Source: CATOSP01 sp965205385 (lineage in GTDB: Bacteria > Chloroflexota > Dehalococcoidia > Lucifugimonadales > UBA3495). From it: DNA of 64,000 nt. Location of the stretch: positions 1,860,001 through 1,924,000 of the forward strand of contig CBDBGS010000008.1 in assembly GCA_965205385.1 (NCBI GenBank). The letters run 5' to 3'. Each line of letters begins with the position of its first letter. Position 1 is the first letter of the stretch. The notes under the pieces were generated by a model. It was not told where the DNA came from. It did no database searches and saw nothing but the letters and a program-made list of their open reading frames with translations. Shown here piece after piece: positions 25,331 through 34,214 of this stretch. Made by a program: the position numbers and the translations under genes.

Positions 25331-26608
25331 TCAAGCGATAACCGGGCGGCGCGCCAGCCGCGTCGCCCACATGCACCCGATGGCCGCCAGGTAAAACCCC
25401 ACGGCCAGAAGGTAAGCCCCCACGTAGTCACCTTGCAAGTCAAACAGCAGTCCGCCCACCACCGGCCCGGCGAGCAAACCAACACCCCGCCCTGCCTGTA
25501 TGATTCCCATGGCGGAGCCCAGGCTGTTGGCCGGTATCAGGTCGGCTGCCTTCGCGCTCAGGGCAAGGCCACCGATGCCGTCGCTCAGCCCGGTGAACGC
25601 AACGAAGACCACCAAGGGCCACAAGACCTCACCGTTCCCCAGGAGAAGCACCACGAGGATGGCGGTTATCTGCATCCCGAATCCCAGGGTATAGACTAAT
25701 TCCCTGCCGAGAACGTCGGAGAGACTGCCGCTCATTGGCCGCCCGACCAACCCCACCATGCCCACGGCCCCGATGGTGGTGGCTGCCTGGATCGGCGAGT
25801 AGCCTCCGGCCACGAAGAACGCGACCATGTGGACGTTGGTCAACTGGATCGCTACCGAGGATACGGTCCTAGCGGACACCATGTACCACAAGGCGCCGGA
25901 GCGGACTAGCTTCTTGATCTGCCCAGGTGGCCGGGGTTGAGGCTGGGTCCCACGGTCGGGATGCGCTGACTCGCCGTCGATTGGTGGGGTGTCTGGAGTT
26001 GGTGCAAATCGCGGAGGCCGCCGCTGAAGCAACAAGTTAGCCGGCACGACCATCAGGAAGAAAACGGGACCCAAAATTTGACACGCCGTGCGCCAGCCGA
26101 CCTGGGATATGAGAAACTGGGTCAGGGGCGTGAATATCCCCTGGCCCACCGGGTTCCCAGCGTCGGCCAGCCCCAGAGCGCGCCCACGGTTCCTGGGAAA
26201 CCAGGGCGCAAGATTGGCGGTGGCCGTGAAGGAAGAGACCACGTTTTCTCCGATGGTGATCACGACGCCATAGAAGATGAACAGTTGCCAGAATTCGGTC
26301 ACCAGGCTGCTGGCCAGGTACCCGATCAGAAGGACCACGCCTCCCAGGGCAAAAAGGTAACGGGGTCCCAGCCGGTCTAGCATCCCGCCGAGTAAAGGCG
26401 CGAGGAACGTCCCGGTGAGTCCCGCAGTGGAGAATATCCCCGCAGTGGCGGCCGCGCTCCGGTTGAAGCTCTCGCGGAAGGCCAGGAAAAGCACGGGGGC
26501 GGTGTTTTTGATCGCCCCTTCTGTGGTCAGATTGGCAAATGCCAAGCAGAAGATTACCCAGCCGTAATGGCTTTTTCTGACAGTGTCTCGCCAAAGGCTC
26601 TGGACCAA
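25331..26608 (-). CDS. MFS transporter
   Basis: 425 residues, about 12 transmembrane segments, with a hydrophilic Pro-rich loop in the middle (PTPDTPPIDGESAHPDRG). It starts SHYGWVIFCLAFANL, typical of the monocarboxylate/oxalate-formate porter type; motif-A-like segments are GMLDRLGPRYLFA and GSLSDVLGRELVY. The listed start is TTG with a GGAG nine bases upstream. It shares only family-level similarity with the other two MFS porters of the window. The substrate is unknown; the neighbouring TPP enzyme and dihydroxyphthalate-decarboxylase-like gene suggest an organic acid. Confidence 0.87.
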   Translation of the reverse strand: MVQSLWRDTVRKSHYGWVIFCLAFANLTTEGAIKNTAPVLFLAFRESFNRSAAATAGIFSTAGLTGTFLAPLLGGMLDRLGPRYLFALGGVVLLIGYLASSLVTEFWQLFIFYGVVITIGENVVSSFTATANLAPWFPRNRGRALGLADAGNPVGQGIFTPLTQFLISQVGWRTACQILGPVFFLMVVPANLLLQRRPPRFAPTPDTPPIDGESAHPDRGTQPQPRPPGQIKKLVRSGALWYMVSARTVSSVAIQLTNVHMVAFFVAGGYSPIQAATTIGAVGMVGLVGRPMSGSLSDVLGRELVYTLGFGMQITAILVVLLLGNGEVLWPLVVFVAFTGLSDGIGGLALSAKAADLIPANSLGSAMGIIQAGRGVGLLAGPVVGGLLFDLQGDYVGAYLLAVGFYLAAIGCMWATRLARRPVIA

Positions 26609-26938
26609 CGTAGGGGACTCTCCATGCCTGGAATGAGGACATTAGGCAGGTGATAGGAGCCCAAGGAGTATACACGAACCGACTACCCCGGTTTCCGGGA
26701 ATCCCGCCCCGCTCAACCAGACCGACCCACCCTCCCGCTGTTGTGAGCGTAGTGCGGCAAAGTCGAAGGAATGGTTCTCTCGAGACGACCATTCGACGCC
26801 GCTCCGGGTGAACGGGGGCCCTGTCGGGGCCGTGGATTTTGATCGCCCCTGGCGTCCGGTCGGCGCCGAATTGACATCATCCAGCCCTGGTGTTAGAAAC
26901 GGGACTATACGGGGTACCTCGCCTAAAGGAGCCGACAG
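26609..26938 (+). other. Intergenic stretch carrying the next gene's promoter
   Basis: 330 bases between divergent genes. A good promoter lies at 26871-26899 (separate entry). The rest shows no gene that I can support; a minus-strand frame running into 27193 is a shadow of the next gene. Confidence 0.45.
26871..26899 (+). promoter_or_regulatory. Sigma70-type promoter
   Basis: TTGACA (26871-26876), 17-base spacer, TAGAAA (26894-26899). A strong AAAGGAG ribosome site (about 26925) and the ATG at 26939 follow. Confidence 0.55.
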
Positions 26939-27976
26939 ATGGCAGTGCGGATAACCATGGCTTTCTCGGATAATCCACGGGTCCAGCCGTTGCGAGACGG
27001 AACGGTGAAACCGGAAGGAATCGACCTGGAGATGCTGACCATCCCTCCCAGCGACCTCTTCTACCGCAACTTGGCGTACGACGAGTTCGACGCCTCCGAG
27101 ATGTCTATTTCCGAGACATTGTTGGCCATGGAGAGAAGCGACGGGACGAAGTGGGACTGGTCGGCTTTGCCCGTGTTCTTGAGCAGAGGCCACGTCTGGC
27201 CCAGCCTCTATGTCAACTCGGAGTCAGGAATTGAATCGTTGGCGGACATCAAGGGTAAACGGGTTGGCATACCCGATTACGACATGACCGCTGGGCTCTG
27301 GTTTCGCGCTACCCTCAAGGACCTGTACGGCATCGAGGCGAGCGACAACGTCTGGTTCAATGGGCGCACCAAGGAGCACAGCCATGGCGGCGCGTTGGGC
27401 CTGGATGACGCGGGGCCGGTGGGAGTCACCCATCATTGGCTGTCGGTGGACCAGACCCTCGATGTAATGTTGGACCGGGGAGAAATCGACGCCTTCACCG
27501 CCATGCGTTCCGGGGGCAGGATAACCGCCGGGGACTCGACGGTGATCGACCGGTACGGAGGGACACCCACCTCCGGGAACTCGAGGATCAGAAAGCTGCT
27601 GCCGGACGACGGCAAAGCCGTGGTCTACGAATACTTCCAAAAGACCGGGTTCTTCAACTGCAATCACCATGTAATCGTGCAGAACCGGATCCTGCGGGAG
27701 CATCCGTGGGTCGCTCTGGAGCTATTCAATGCGCTCCAGAGGTCGAAAGAGGTCGCTATTCATCGCGCCCTAGACGCGCAGTCGGCATACCTCTACTTCC
27801 CCGGCAACGACATGGCGCAACAAGCTTCGGCGATTGGGGACGATCCCTATCCCATAGGCATACGGGCCATGGGCAAGAACGTGGAACGTGGGGTCCAAGC
27901 GTCTCTGGAGCAAGGGTTGCTGACCAGGCCGCTGTCCCTGGAGGACATATACTTCCGGACCACCCTGGATACTTAA
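26939..27976 (+). CDS. 4,5-dihydroxyphthalate decarboxylase-like protein
   Basis: 345 residues with a type 2 periplasmic-binding-protein fold but no signal peptide. Segments DNPRVQPLRDGTVKPEGIDLE, FDASEMSISETLLAMER and SLADIKGKRVGIPDYDMTAG match the family annotated as 4,5-dihydroxyphthalate decarboxylase (Pht5) and relatives. Its cytoplasmic form fits an enzyme more than a transport receptor. The members of this family in environmental bacteria are probably functionally diverse, so phthalate as substrate is only a hypothesis. Well-supported start and promoter. The neighbouring HpaB-type hydroxylase also suggests aromatic or phenolic substrates. Confidence 0.8.
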   Translation: MAVRITMAFSDNPRVQPLRDGTVKPEGIDLEMLTIPPSDLFYRNLAYDEFDASEMSISETLLAMERSDGTKWDWSALPVFLSRGHVWPSLYVNSESGIESLADIKGKRVGIPDYDMTAGLWFRATLKDLYGIEASDNVWFNGRTKEHSHGGALGLDDAGPVGVTHHWLSVDQTLDVMLDRGEIDAFTAMRSGGRITAGDSTVIDRYGGTPTSGNSRIRKLLPDDGKAVVYEYFQKTGFFNCNHHVIVQNRILREHPWVALELFNALQRSKEVAIHRALDAQSAYLYFPGNDMAQQASAIGDDPYPIGIRAMGKNVERGVQASLEQGLLTRPLSLEDIYFRTTLDT

Positions 27977-28011
27977 AAGCCCGGTCTCCGATGCGTCGTT
28001 AACTGTGGTCG

Positions 28012-29502
28012 TTAGCTGTGGGGTAACGGCCTGGAGACCAGGTCTTTGATCTGGTCGATGACTTCCGCCTGATCGAAGGTGCGCATCAGGTTGATCCGGT
28101 TACGGTTGGGGTCGCCGCCGTGCCAATACTCGTACACTTCCTGGCGCATCCCAAACGATGACACGGCCAGGTCATGGGCCAAGCGGTAGAGGCGGGATTT
28201 GTACTCCACACCCACACCCTTGCCACGCATGTAACGGTCAAGGAAGGGACGCAGCTCCGGATTGGCCAGGTCGTTTTCGCTGGGTTGCATGATCATCCCG
28301 GAACCCGATATCTCCCGCAAGAGCTGCACCATGCGAGCGGAGGTCTGGGCGAAGAAGATGTTCATGCCCGACATAGACCCCAGAGACATTAGCCCACCCT
28401 CCGTCATGAACGCGTCGTGCTCTACGCCGTCCATTGCGTGCCGCCACATCTCACAGTAGGTGGCCATTTCCCCGAGTTTCGCCGCCACCTCACGGTATTC
28501 GATCACTCCGATTGCCTCGGCGATCATGGTTGCCACCGCGGCCATGAGCCGCATTCGATAGTGGATTCGGCAGAGATTGGCCCATCCCATGAAGTTGACG
28601 TTGCTTCCCAGCCTTTGTAGCAGCGGCGTGGCTTCGTAGAGCATGAAAAGCCGGTCCCACGGCACGAGGACGTTTTCGAAGAAGAGCATGGAGTCTTGCT
28701 CATCATAGAGGGCTCCCAGCGGATGGCCGAAGCTCCCTGGGAACTGGGACACGGGCTCCCGGCAGAGGATCTTTAGGCCCGGACTGCTGGTGGGGATGGA
28801 GAAGGCCAGCACGAATCGAGGGTCGGCCCGCCGCACGAAGGTCGCAGAAAGAGAGATATAGGTCTCATTGCTAATGGGAGCGGCGGTGGCCAACTGCTTT
28901 GCTCCGTGAACGATGACCCCTTCGTTTGTCTCTTCGACCACGTGCAGGGCGATATCTTCTTCCAGGACCGCCCTTTGCTCGTTCTGGGGTTGCTCGCTAC
29001 GGTCCACCTGCGGGTCGCCCAAGGCATGGGTCAAAAAGAGATCGTTCTCGAGGCAGAGGCGGTGGTAATTGGTGATGTTCTCCCCGAAGTCACATCGGTC
29101 GTTCTTCACCGCGGCCAATGCGTCGCGGGAGTTGTACAGGGTGATGATGTGGGGAGCGAGTATGTCGGGGCTGCGGCCAAGCTGTCCCCAGGACTGCCCG
29201 TTCCAGATTTCGCTATTGCGGCGCTTGCGCTTCAGGTCCTCGGGAGACGTGGGCAACTGCCAGGAGAGGCTGCACCGGTTCCCCGTGTCCGGGGAGACGA
29301 AGGTCATCTGCTCACCGAACTCGGAGGAATGTTGAAGGTCGTAGATTCGCGCCAACTCGTGGACCATGCCGGTCATCGCTGGGTGAGTGGTGACGTCCTG
29401 GACTCTTTCTCCGTCCAACCAGACCTCCCGCCCATCCCTCAAGCTATCGATGAACCTTCGACCGGTCATTGCGCCCAGGGCTTCAGAGGTTTCCAGAGCC
29501 AT
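28012..29502 (-). CDS. 4-hydroxyphenylacetate 3-hydroxylase (HpaB) family oxidoreductase
   Basis: 496 residues, the normal family length, from the ATG at 29502, which follows AAGGAGTGG at good spacing. The frame stays open far upstream, but that part is antisense to the BNR-repeat gene and is rejected. Visible segments: ALGAMTGRRFIDSLRDGREVW at the start, the central ISLSATFVRRADPRFVLAFS and the FENVLVPWDRLF motif, and C-terminal GKGVGVEYKSRLYRLAHDL. The family includes flavin-dependent phenol hydroxylases and 4-hydroxybutyryl-CoA dehydratase; I do not see the Cys/His cluster ligands expected for the latter. It needs a flavin reductase, not found nearby. Confidence 0.88.
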   Translation of the reverse strand: MALETSEALGAMTGRRFIDSLRDGREVWLDGERVQDVTTHPAMTGMVHELARIYDLQHSSEFGEQMTFVSPDTGNRCSLSWQLPTSPEDLKRKRRNSEIWNGQSWGQLGRSPDILAPHIITLYNSRDALAAVKNDRCDFGENITNYHRLCLENDLFLTHALGDPQVDRSEQPQNEQRAVLEEDIALHVVEETNEGVIVHGAKQLATAAPISNETYISLSATFVRRADPRFVLAFSIPTSSPGLKILCREPVSQFPGSFGHPLGALYDEQDSMLFFENVLVPWDRLFMLYEATPLLQRLGSNVNFMGWANLCRIHYRMRLMAAVATMIAEAIGVIEYREVAAKLGEMATYCEMWRHAMDGVEHDAFMTEGGLMSLGSMSGMNIFFAQTSARMVQLLREISGSGMIMQPSENDLANPELRPFLDRYMRGKGVGVEYKSRLYRLAHDLAVSSFGMRQEVYEYWHGGDPNRNRINLMRTFDQAEVIDQIKDLVSRPLPHS

Positions 29503-29640
29503 CGGACCACTCCTTGGGACCACAGTAGGATCGGTGACAACATCATAGTAGGCGTGTAGAGACGCCGCAAGACAGGGGCCAAAGGCGCAGCGGAGAGGCA
29601 GTTGCCACGGCTTGCCTTCTGAATCACAATGTAGCTGGCG

Positions 29641-29673
29641 TTTCCCGGCGGCGCCTGGCGATGCGCCGGGAAA
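29641..29673. other. Strong hairpin in the divergent intergenic region
   Basis: Perfect 10-base stem TTTCCCGGCG / CGCCGGGAAA (29641-29650 and 29664-29673) between the HpaB-type gene and the BNR-repeat gene, about 30 bases upstream of the latter's GGAGG site. It could be a transcript 5' hairpin or a roadblock between divergent promoters. Confidence 0.4.
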
Positions 29674-29712
29674 GAACAGAGTAGAATCATCGATTCCATC
29701 GGAGGTCTTGCC

Positions 29713-32700
29713 ATGACGACGGTCCAGCCCAACGATACCAGGGACTCCACCGGCCAGGTCCCATCCAACATCCTGCAGACCGTGAGGTGGCGTTGCATAG
29801 GCCCGCCTCGCGGGGGCCGGGTGGTAGCCGTCGCGGGCGACCCGCAAGACAACATGGTTTTTTACTTCGGCGCTTGCGCAGGGGGCGTGTGGAAGACCGA
29901 TGACGGTGGCACCTACTGGACCAACGTATCGGACGGGCATTTTAAGACGGCAGCCGTGGGCGCGCTGGCGGTTGCCGACGGCGATCACAACGTGGTCTAC
30001 GCCGGGATGGGTGAAGCCTGCATCCGCGGCGACGTGTCCCACGGTGACGGTGTGTACCGCTCCACCGACGCCGGGCGGACCTGGGAGCACCTTGGCCTGG
30101 ATGATACGCGTTACATTTCCCGGATTAGGGTGCATCCAACCGACCCCGACCTGGTGTACGTGGCTGCGTTGGGACACGCTTATGGTCAGAACGAGGAGCG
30201 GGGAGTCTTCCGGTCCAAGGATGGCGGACGGCACTGGGAGAAAGTCCTTTACCGGGACGATAGGTCCGGAGCAATCGACCTCTCCATCGACCCCGATAAC
30301 CCGAGGGTCATGTACGCCACTTTGTGGGATGTTCAGCGGACTCCCTGGAGCCTAATCAGCGGAGGAAAAGGCAGCGGCATCTTCAAGTCGGCCGACGGCG
30401 GCGACACCTGGCAGGAGATCACGAAGAACCCCGGGTTGCCGGCGGGTCTGCTAGGACGAATTGGAATTACGGTGTCGCCAGCCAAGACAGGTAGAGTTTG
30501 GGCGACGGTCGAGTCTGAGGACGCGGCCGTGTACCGTTCCGACGACGCGGGGGCTACCTGGCAAAAGCAAAGCGACAACCAGGACCTTCAAGGCCGGCCC
30601 TGGTACTACCAGCATATCTTCGCCGACCCGCAGGACGCCGACACCGTATGGGTGTTGAATTACGGCGCGTGGAAGTCGGTTGACGGCGGTAAGAGCTTCG
30701 AAGAGGTCTCGACACCCCACGGTGACAACCATGATCTGTGGATCGACCCCCGCAACTCCCAACGTATGATCGAAGGCAACGACGGCGGGGCGTGCGTGAG
30801 TTTCAACGGCGGTGACACCTGGTCCACGATCTACAACCAGTTGACCGGCCAGTTCTATCACCTGACCGCGGACAACCGCTACCCGTACCGCGTTTACGGC
30901 ACGCAACAGGACAACTCGGCAATCAGCGTCCCATCCCGCAGCCACAAGGGGGCGATTCCCTGGAACGACTGCTACACCGTTGGAAACTCCGAAAGCGGTT
31001 ACATCGCGCTACAGCCAGGTAACCCAAGTGTCGTGTTCTCCGGCGCCATTGGCAGTTCCGCCGGCGGGGGAGGCAACCTGCTTCGCTACGACCACGACAC
31101 GGGGCAGGTGCGTATCATTACCGTCTGGCCTGAGATTCTCACCGGGCGGGGCGCGGTGGAGATGAAATACCGCTTCCAGTGGACCTACCCGATTCAGTTT
31201 TCGCCCCACAACCCGGACGTCCTCTATGTAGCGGGCAACGTGGTGTTTAAGTCCTCCGACCAGGGGAGTAGCTGGGAGCCGATCAGTCCCGACTTGACCC
31301 GCAACGACGCCAGCAAGCTTCAAGTCTCCGGAGGTCCGGTAACTAAGGACACATCCGGGGCGGAGACCTACTGCACCGTATTCGCCTTTGTTGAGTCGCC
31401 GCACGAACCCGGAGTGTATTGGGCCGGTTCGGACGACGGGCTCGTCCACATCTCCCGGGATGGCGGCCAGAATTGGGGCAACGTGACACCCCCCGGGCTG
31501 CCAGCCTGGAGCCTCGTAACCATGATCGAGGTCTCTCCTCACGACCCGGCGTCGGCTTACTTATCAGCCACCAGGTACAAGTTGGACGAGCCCCGACCGT
31601 TGTTCTTCAAGACAAGCGACTACGGCCAGACCTGGATGGAGATAAACGACGGGATCCCCGAGGGTGATATCTCGCGAGTCATTCGAGAGGACCCCGGCAG
31701 GAGAGGGTTGTTATATGCGGGCACCGAGAGTGGAGCCCACGTCTCTTTCAATGAAGGGGTGTCCTGGCAGCCGCTTCAATCCAACCTGCCCACGGTCCCG
31801 GTCTACGACTTGCTCGTCAAAGAGGAAGACCTGGTCGCCGCTACCCATGGTAGAGCCTTCTGGGTCCTGGACGACGTGACCCAACTCCGCCAAATCTTCG
31901 ACGGCCTGGGAGATGGGGAGGCGCACTTGCTGAAGCCGCGGGCGACCGTGCGGGTGCGTTCCCCTGGCGCGCCCAGGAGCGCGTCTACCGGCAAGAGCTA
32001 CCGGCTGGGACTCGGAGCGGACGTCACCTATACGCAGGCGATGGGGCCCGATGACCGCCCGGTGCGCGTTTTTCTCGACGCCGGAGAAAATCCGCCCCAG
32101 GGAGCGGTCATTTCCTACTTCTTGGGGGGAAAGCCTGACGGGGAAGTGACCGTTAGAATTCACGACCCCAGCGGCTCCTTGGTCCAGAGCTATTCCAGTA
32201 GTCCGCCAGCGGACGGTTCATCCGAGGATACGACCGTCCAACCATTGAAGGCGGGCGAAGGGATGAACCGGCTGGTCTGGGACCTCCGTTACCCGAATGC
32301 CCGCAAAGTGACGGGCGACAAGACCACGGAAGACATGGTCACGGGTCCCGTGGCCCCTCCGGGCGCCTATACGGTGACCCTGACCACGGCAGGTCAGTCC
32401 CAAACGGAGGGTTTTGATCTGGTCCCCGACCCCAGGTCCGGCGCAACCCAATCGGACTACGATGCACAGTTTGCGGCTCATATCGAGATTCGCGACAAAC
32501 TGTCGGAGACCCACGATTACATCAACCAGCTCCGCCACGTTCGGCAGCAGGTGGAAGAATGGGAGCGTCGAGGGCGGGGCAACGATACACTAGCCCAGGC
32601 CGCACGGGCCCTTAGGCGCAAGCTGACCGATATCGAGGACGACCTCATCCAGGTCCGGTATACCGGGGCACGGGACCGTTTGAACCTGCCGGTGAAACTC

Positions 32701-32916
32701 AATAGGCAGTTGGCGGAGTTGCTTGCCGTCGTCTCCAGCGCGGATTTCGCGCCGCCCCAGCAAGCGTTCCAGGTTTTCGGCCAGCTTTCGGAAAGGATCG
32801 ACGTCAAGACCGGTTTGCTCCAAGCCGTTGTCGACGAGGATGTGCCGCGGTTCGTGAACTTGGTGCACGAGCTGGAGATCCCCACCATAACATCCAACCC
32901 CGATTCAGGGTCTTAG
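29713..32916 (+). CDS. Large BNR-repeat (sortilin/VPS10-like) beta-propeller protein
   Basis: 1067 residues. Repeated Asp-box sequences are plain: KTDDGGTYWTNVSD, STDAGRTWEHLG, SKDGGRHWEKV, SADGGDTWQEI, SDDAGATWQKQ, FNGGDTWSTI, SSDQGSSWEPIS, SRDGGQNWGNV, TSDYGQTWMEI and FNEGVSWQPL. They fit two seven-bladed propellers of the xyloglucanase GH74/sortilin kind over residues ~25-720. A beta-sandwich-like region follows (~790-900) and the C-terminus (~910-1050) is helical. Family members are usually secreted, but no signal peptide is visible. Peptidase or carbohydrate-binding roles have been proposed for the family; no catalytic site can be named here. Confidence 0.85.
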   Translation: MTTVQPNDTRDSTGQVPSNILQTVRWRCIGPPRGGRVVAVAGDPQDNMVFYFGACAGGVWKTDDGGTYWTNVSDGHFKTAAVGALAVADGDHNVVYAGMGEACIRGDVSHGDGVYRSTDAGRTWEHLGLDDTRYISRIRVHPTDPDLVYVAALGHAYGQNEERGVFRSKDGGRHWEKVLYRDDRSGAIDLSIDPDNPRVMYATLWDVQRTPWSLISGGKGSGIFKSADGGDTWQEITKNPGLPAGLLGRIGITVSPAKTGRVWATVESEDAAVYRSDDAGATWQKQSDNQDLQGRPWYYQHIFADPQDADTVWVLNYGAWKSVDGGKSFEEVSTPHGDNHDLWIDPRNSQRMIEGNDGGACVSFNGGDTWSTIYNQLTGQFYHLTADNRYPYRVYGTQQDNSAISVPSRSHKGAIPWNDCYTVGNSESGYIALQPGNPSVVFSGAIGSSAGGGGNLLRYDHDTGQVRIITVWPEILTGRGAVEMKYRFQWTYPIQFSPHNPDVLYVAGNVVFKSSDQGSSWEPISPDLTRNDASKLQVSGGPVTKDTSGAETYCTVFAFVESPHEPGVYWAGSDDGLVHISRDGGQNWGNVTPPGLPAWSLVTMIEVSPHDPASAYLSATRYKLDEPRPLFFKTSDYGQTWMEINDGIPEGDISRVIREDPGRRGLLYAGTESGAHVSFNEGVSWQPLQSNLPTVPVYDLLVKEEDLVAATHGRAFWVLDDVTQLRQIFDGLGDGEAHLLKPRATVRVRSPGAPRSASTGKSYRLGLGADVTYTQAMGPDDRPVRVFLDAGENPPQGAVISYFLGGKPDGEVTVRIHDPSGSLVQSYSSSPPADGSSEDTTVQPLKAGEGMNRLVWDLRYPNARKVTGDKTTEDMVTGPVAPPGAYTVTLTTAGQSQTEGFDLVPDPRSGATQSDYDAQFAAHIEIRDKLSETHDYINQLRHVRQQVEEWERRGRGNDTLAQAARALRRKLTDIEDDLIQVRYTGARDRLNLPVKLNRQLAELLAVVSSADFAPPQQAFQVFGQLSERIDVKTGLLQAVVDEDVPRFVNLVHELEIPTITSNPDSGS

Positions 32917-33139
32917 GCAAGCCCCTAGAATGGCGGCGTCTACTTCGTGCCCGTTGGTCTCCGCAGCCTCCGAGAATGGGCTGGGATGAGGACGGCGCGA
33001 TGACTAGTCCGGCTGAAGTGGGCAAGACCCCTGAAACGTAATGCAAGCAGGGCAGTCAGAGTGGTTGAAACATCGTCACCGCGTGTTACGATATACGTAG
33101 AATCGTCAGGCTAAATCAGAGGGCGAGCGGGCGGGGTTA

Positions 33140-34201
33140 ATGACCACTACTGTCGAGGATTACAGAGGACTTAACGCGGGTACCGAAGAGTACCTGGAGT
33201 TGACCAGGCAGATCAGGCAAAAGGGGTTGCTGGAGAAGCAACCCCTTTATTATTGGACTAAGATTGTCTGCACACTGGGTTTGCTGGCCCTGTCCTTCAC
33301 TTTCATGGCCCTCACCGAATCCCTCTGGCTCCATCTGATCAACGCAGCGTTCATGACGGTGGTCTTCGTCCAATTCGCCTTCTTGGGCCACGACTCAGGC
33401 CACCGACAGGTATTCGCGTCGACCCGCTTGAACGACATGCTGGGACTTGCCATTAGCTTCCTGCTTGGCATGGAGCGGTCCTGGTGGGTGGACAAGCACA
33501 ACCGGCACCATAGCAACCCCAATCAGACAGGGATGGACCCGGATATCGATATCCCGGTGCTGGCGTTTTCCGAGGAAGAGGCAATGAGAAAACGCGGGAT
33601 TTTCAGGTTCATAGTCAAATACCAGCCGTACCTCTTCTTTCCGATGCTCTGCCTAGAGGCTGGGGTTGGCTTGAGGTTGGCCGGGGTCCAATTCCTGATG
33701 CACAACAAAGTGAAGTACCCGGTAGCTGAACATTTGCTGATGGCCGGCCATTTCGTGGCCTACTTCGGGTTGGTGTTCCTCTTCTTGCCAGTCTGGCATG
33801 GCGTGGCCTTTATAGTTCTTCACCAGGTCCTCTTCGGGCTGTACATGGGCTCCGTGTTCGCTCCCAACCATAAAGGGATGCCCATTCTGGACCGGGACGA
33901 CCGGAGCGGTTATCTCCGGAGGCAGGCCATAACCTCAAGGAATATCAATCCCAGCCCCATCGTGGACTTCATCTACGGGGGTCTCAACTACCAGATCGAA
34001 CACCACCTGTTTCCCAACATGCCGCGCAACCGGCTGGGAAAGGCCCGCGGGATAGTCCGGGAGTTTTGCCGCGGACGTGGTGTCCCCTACTATGAGACCG
34101 GAGTCATCCGGTCTCAATGGGAGATACTAGTGTTCTTGCATCGGGTGAGCGCTCCCCTGCGTAGACAGCCCGGCGTCAAACCCGACCAGGCTGCCGCATA
34201 A
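33140..34201 (+). CDS. Membrane fatty acid desaturase
   Basis: 353 residues with the three histidine boxes of di-iron desaturases: HDSGH, HNRHH and QIEHH, set between about four hydrophobic spans. The QIEHH third box is typical of front-end (delta-5/delta-6-type) desaturases. The cytochrome b5 domain often fused to eukaryotic front-end enzymes is absent, so electrons must come from ferredoxin or another donor. It would introduce double bonds into membrane acyl chains at the inner membrane. A perfect hairpin lies in the coding sequence near codons 27-37. Confidence 0.92.
   Translation: MTTTVEDYRGLNAGTEEYLELTRQIRQKGLLEKQPLYYWTKIVCTLGLLALSFTFMALTESLWLHLINAAFMTVVFVQFAFLGHDSGHRQVFASTRLNDMLGLAISFLLGMERSWWVDKHNRHHSNPNQTGMDPDIDIPVLAFSEEEAMRKRGIFRFIVKYQPYLFFPMLCLEAGVGLRLAGVQFLMHNKVKYPVAEHLLMAGHFVAYFGLVFLFLPVWHGVAFIVLHQVLFGLYMGSVFAPNHKGMPILDRDDRSGYLRRQAITSRNINPSPIVDFIYGGLNYQIEHHLFPNMPRNRLGKARGIVREFCRGRGVPYYETGVIRSQWEILVFLHRVSAPLRRQPGVKPDQAAA
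33220..33248 (+). other. Perfect 12-bp hairpin inside the desaturase start region
   Basis: AAAGGGGTTGCT (33220-33231) and its exact reverse complement (33237-33248) are separated by five bases, about 80 bases after the start codon. It is encoded in the RQKGLLEKQPLYY segment, and no T run follows. A regulatory role (attenuation or mRNA stability) is only a suggestion. Confidence 0.5.
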
Positions 34202-34214
34202 GGACCCTGACCGG

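Noticed and set aside
29503..30234. Upstream 244-codon extension of the HpaB-type gene on the minus strand
   Set aside because: It is antisense to the well-supported BNR-repeat gene, and the internal ATG at 29502 has a good ribosome site and gives the normal family length.
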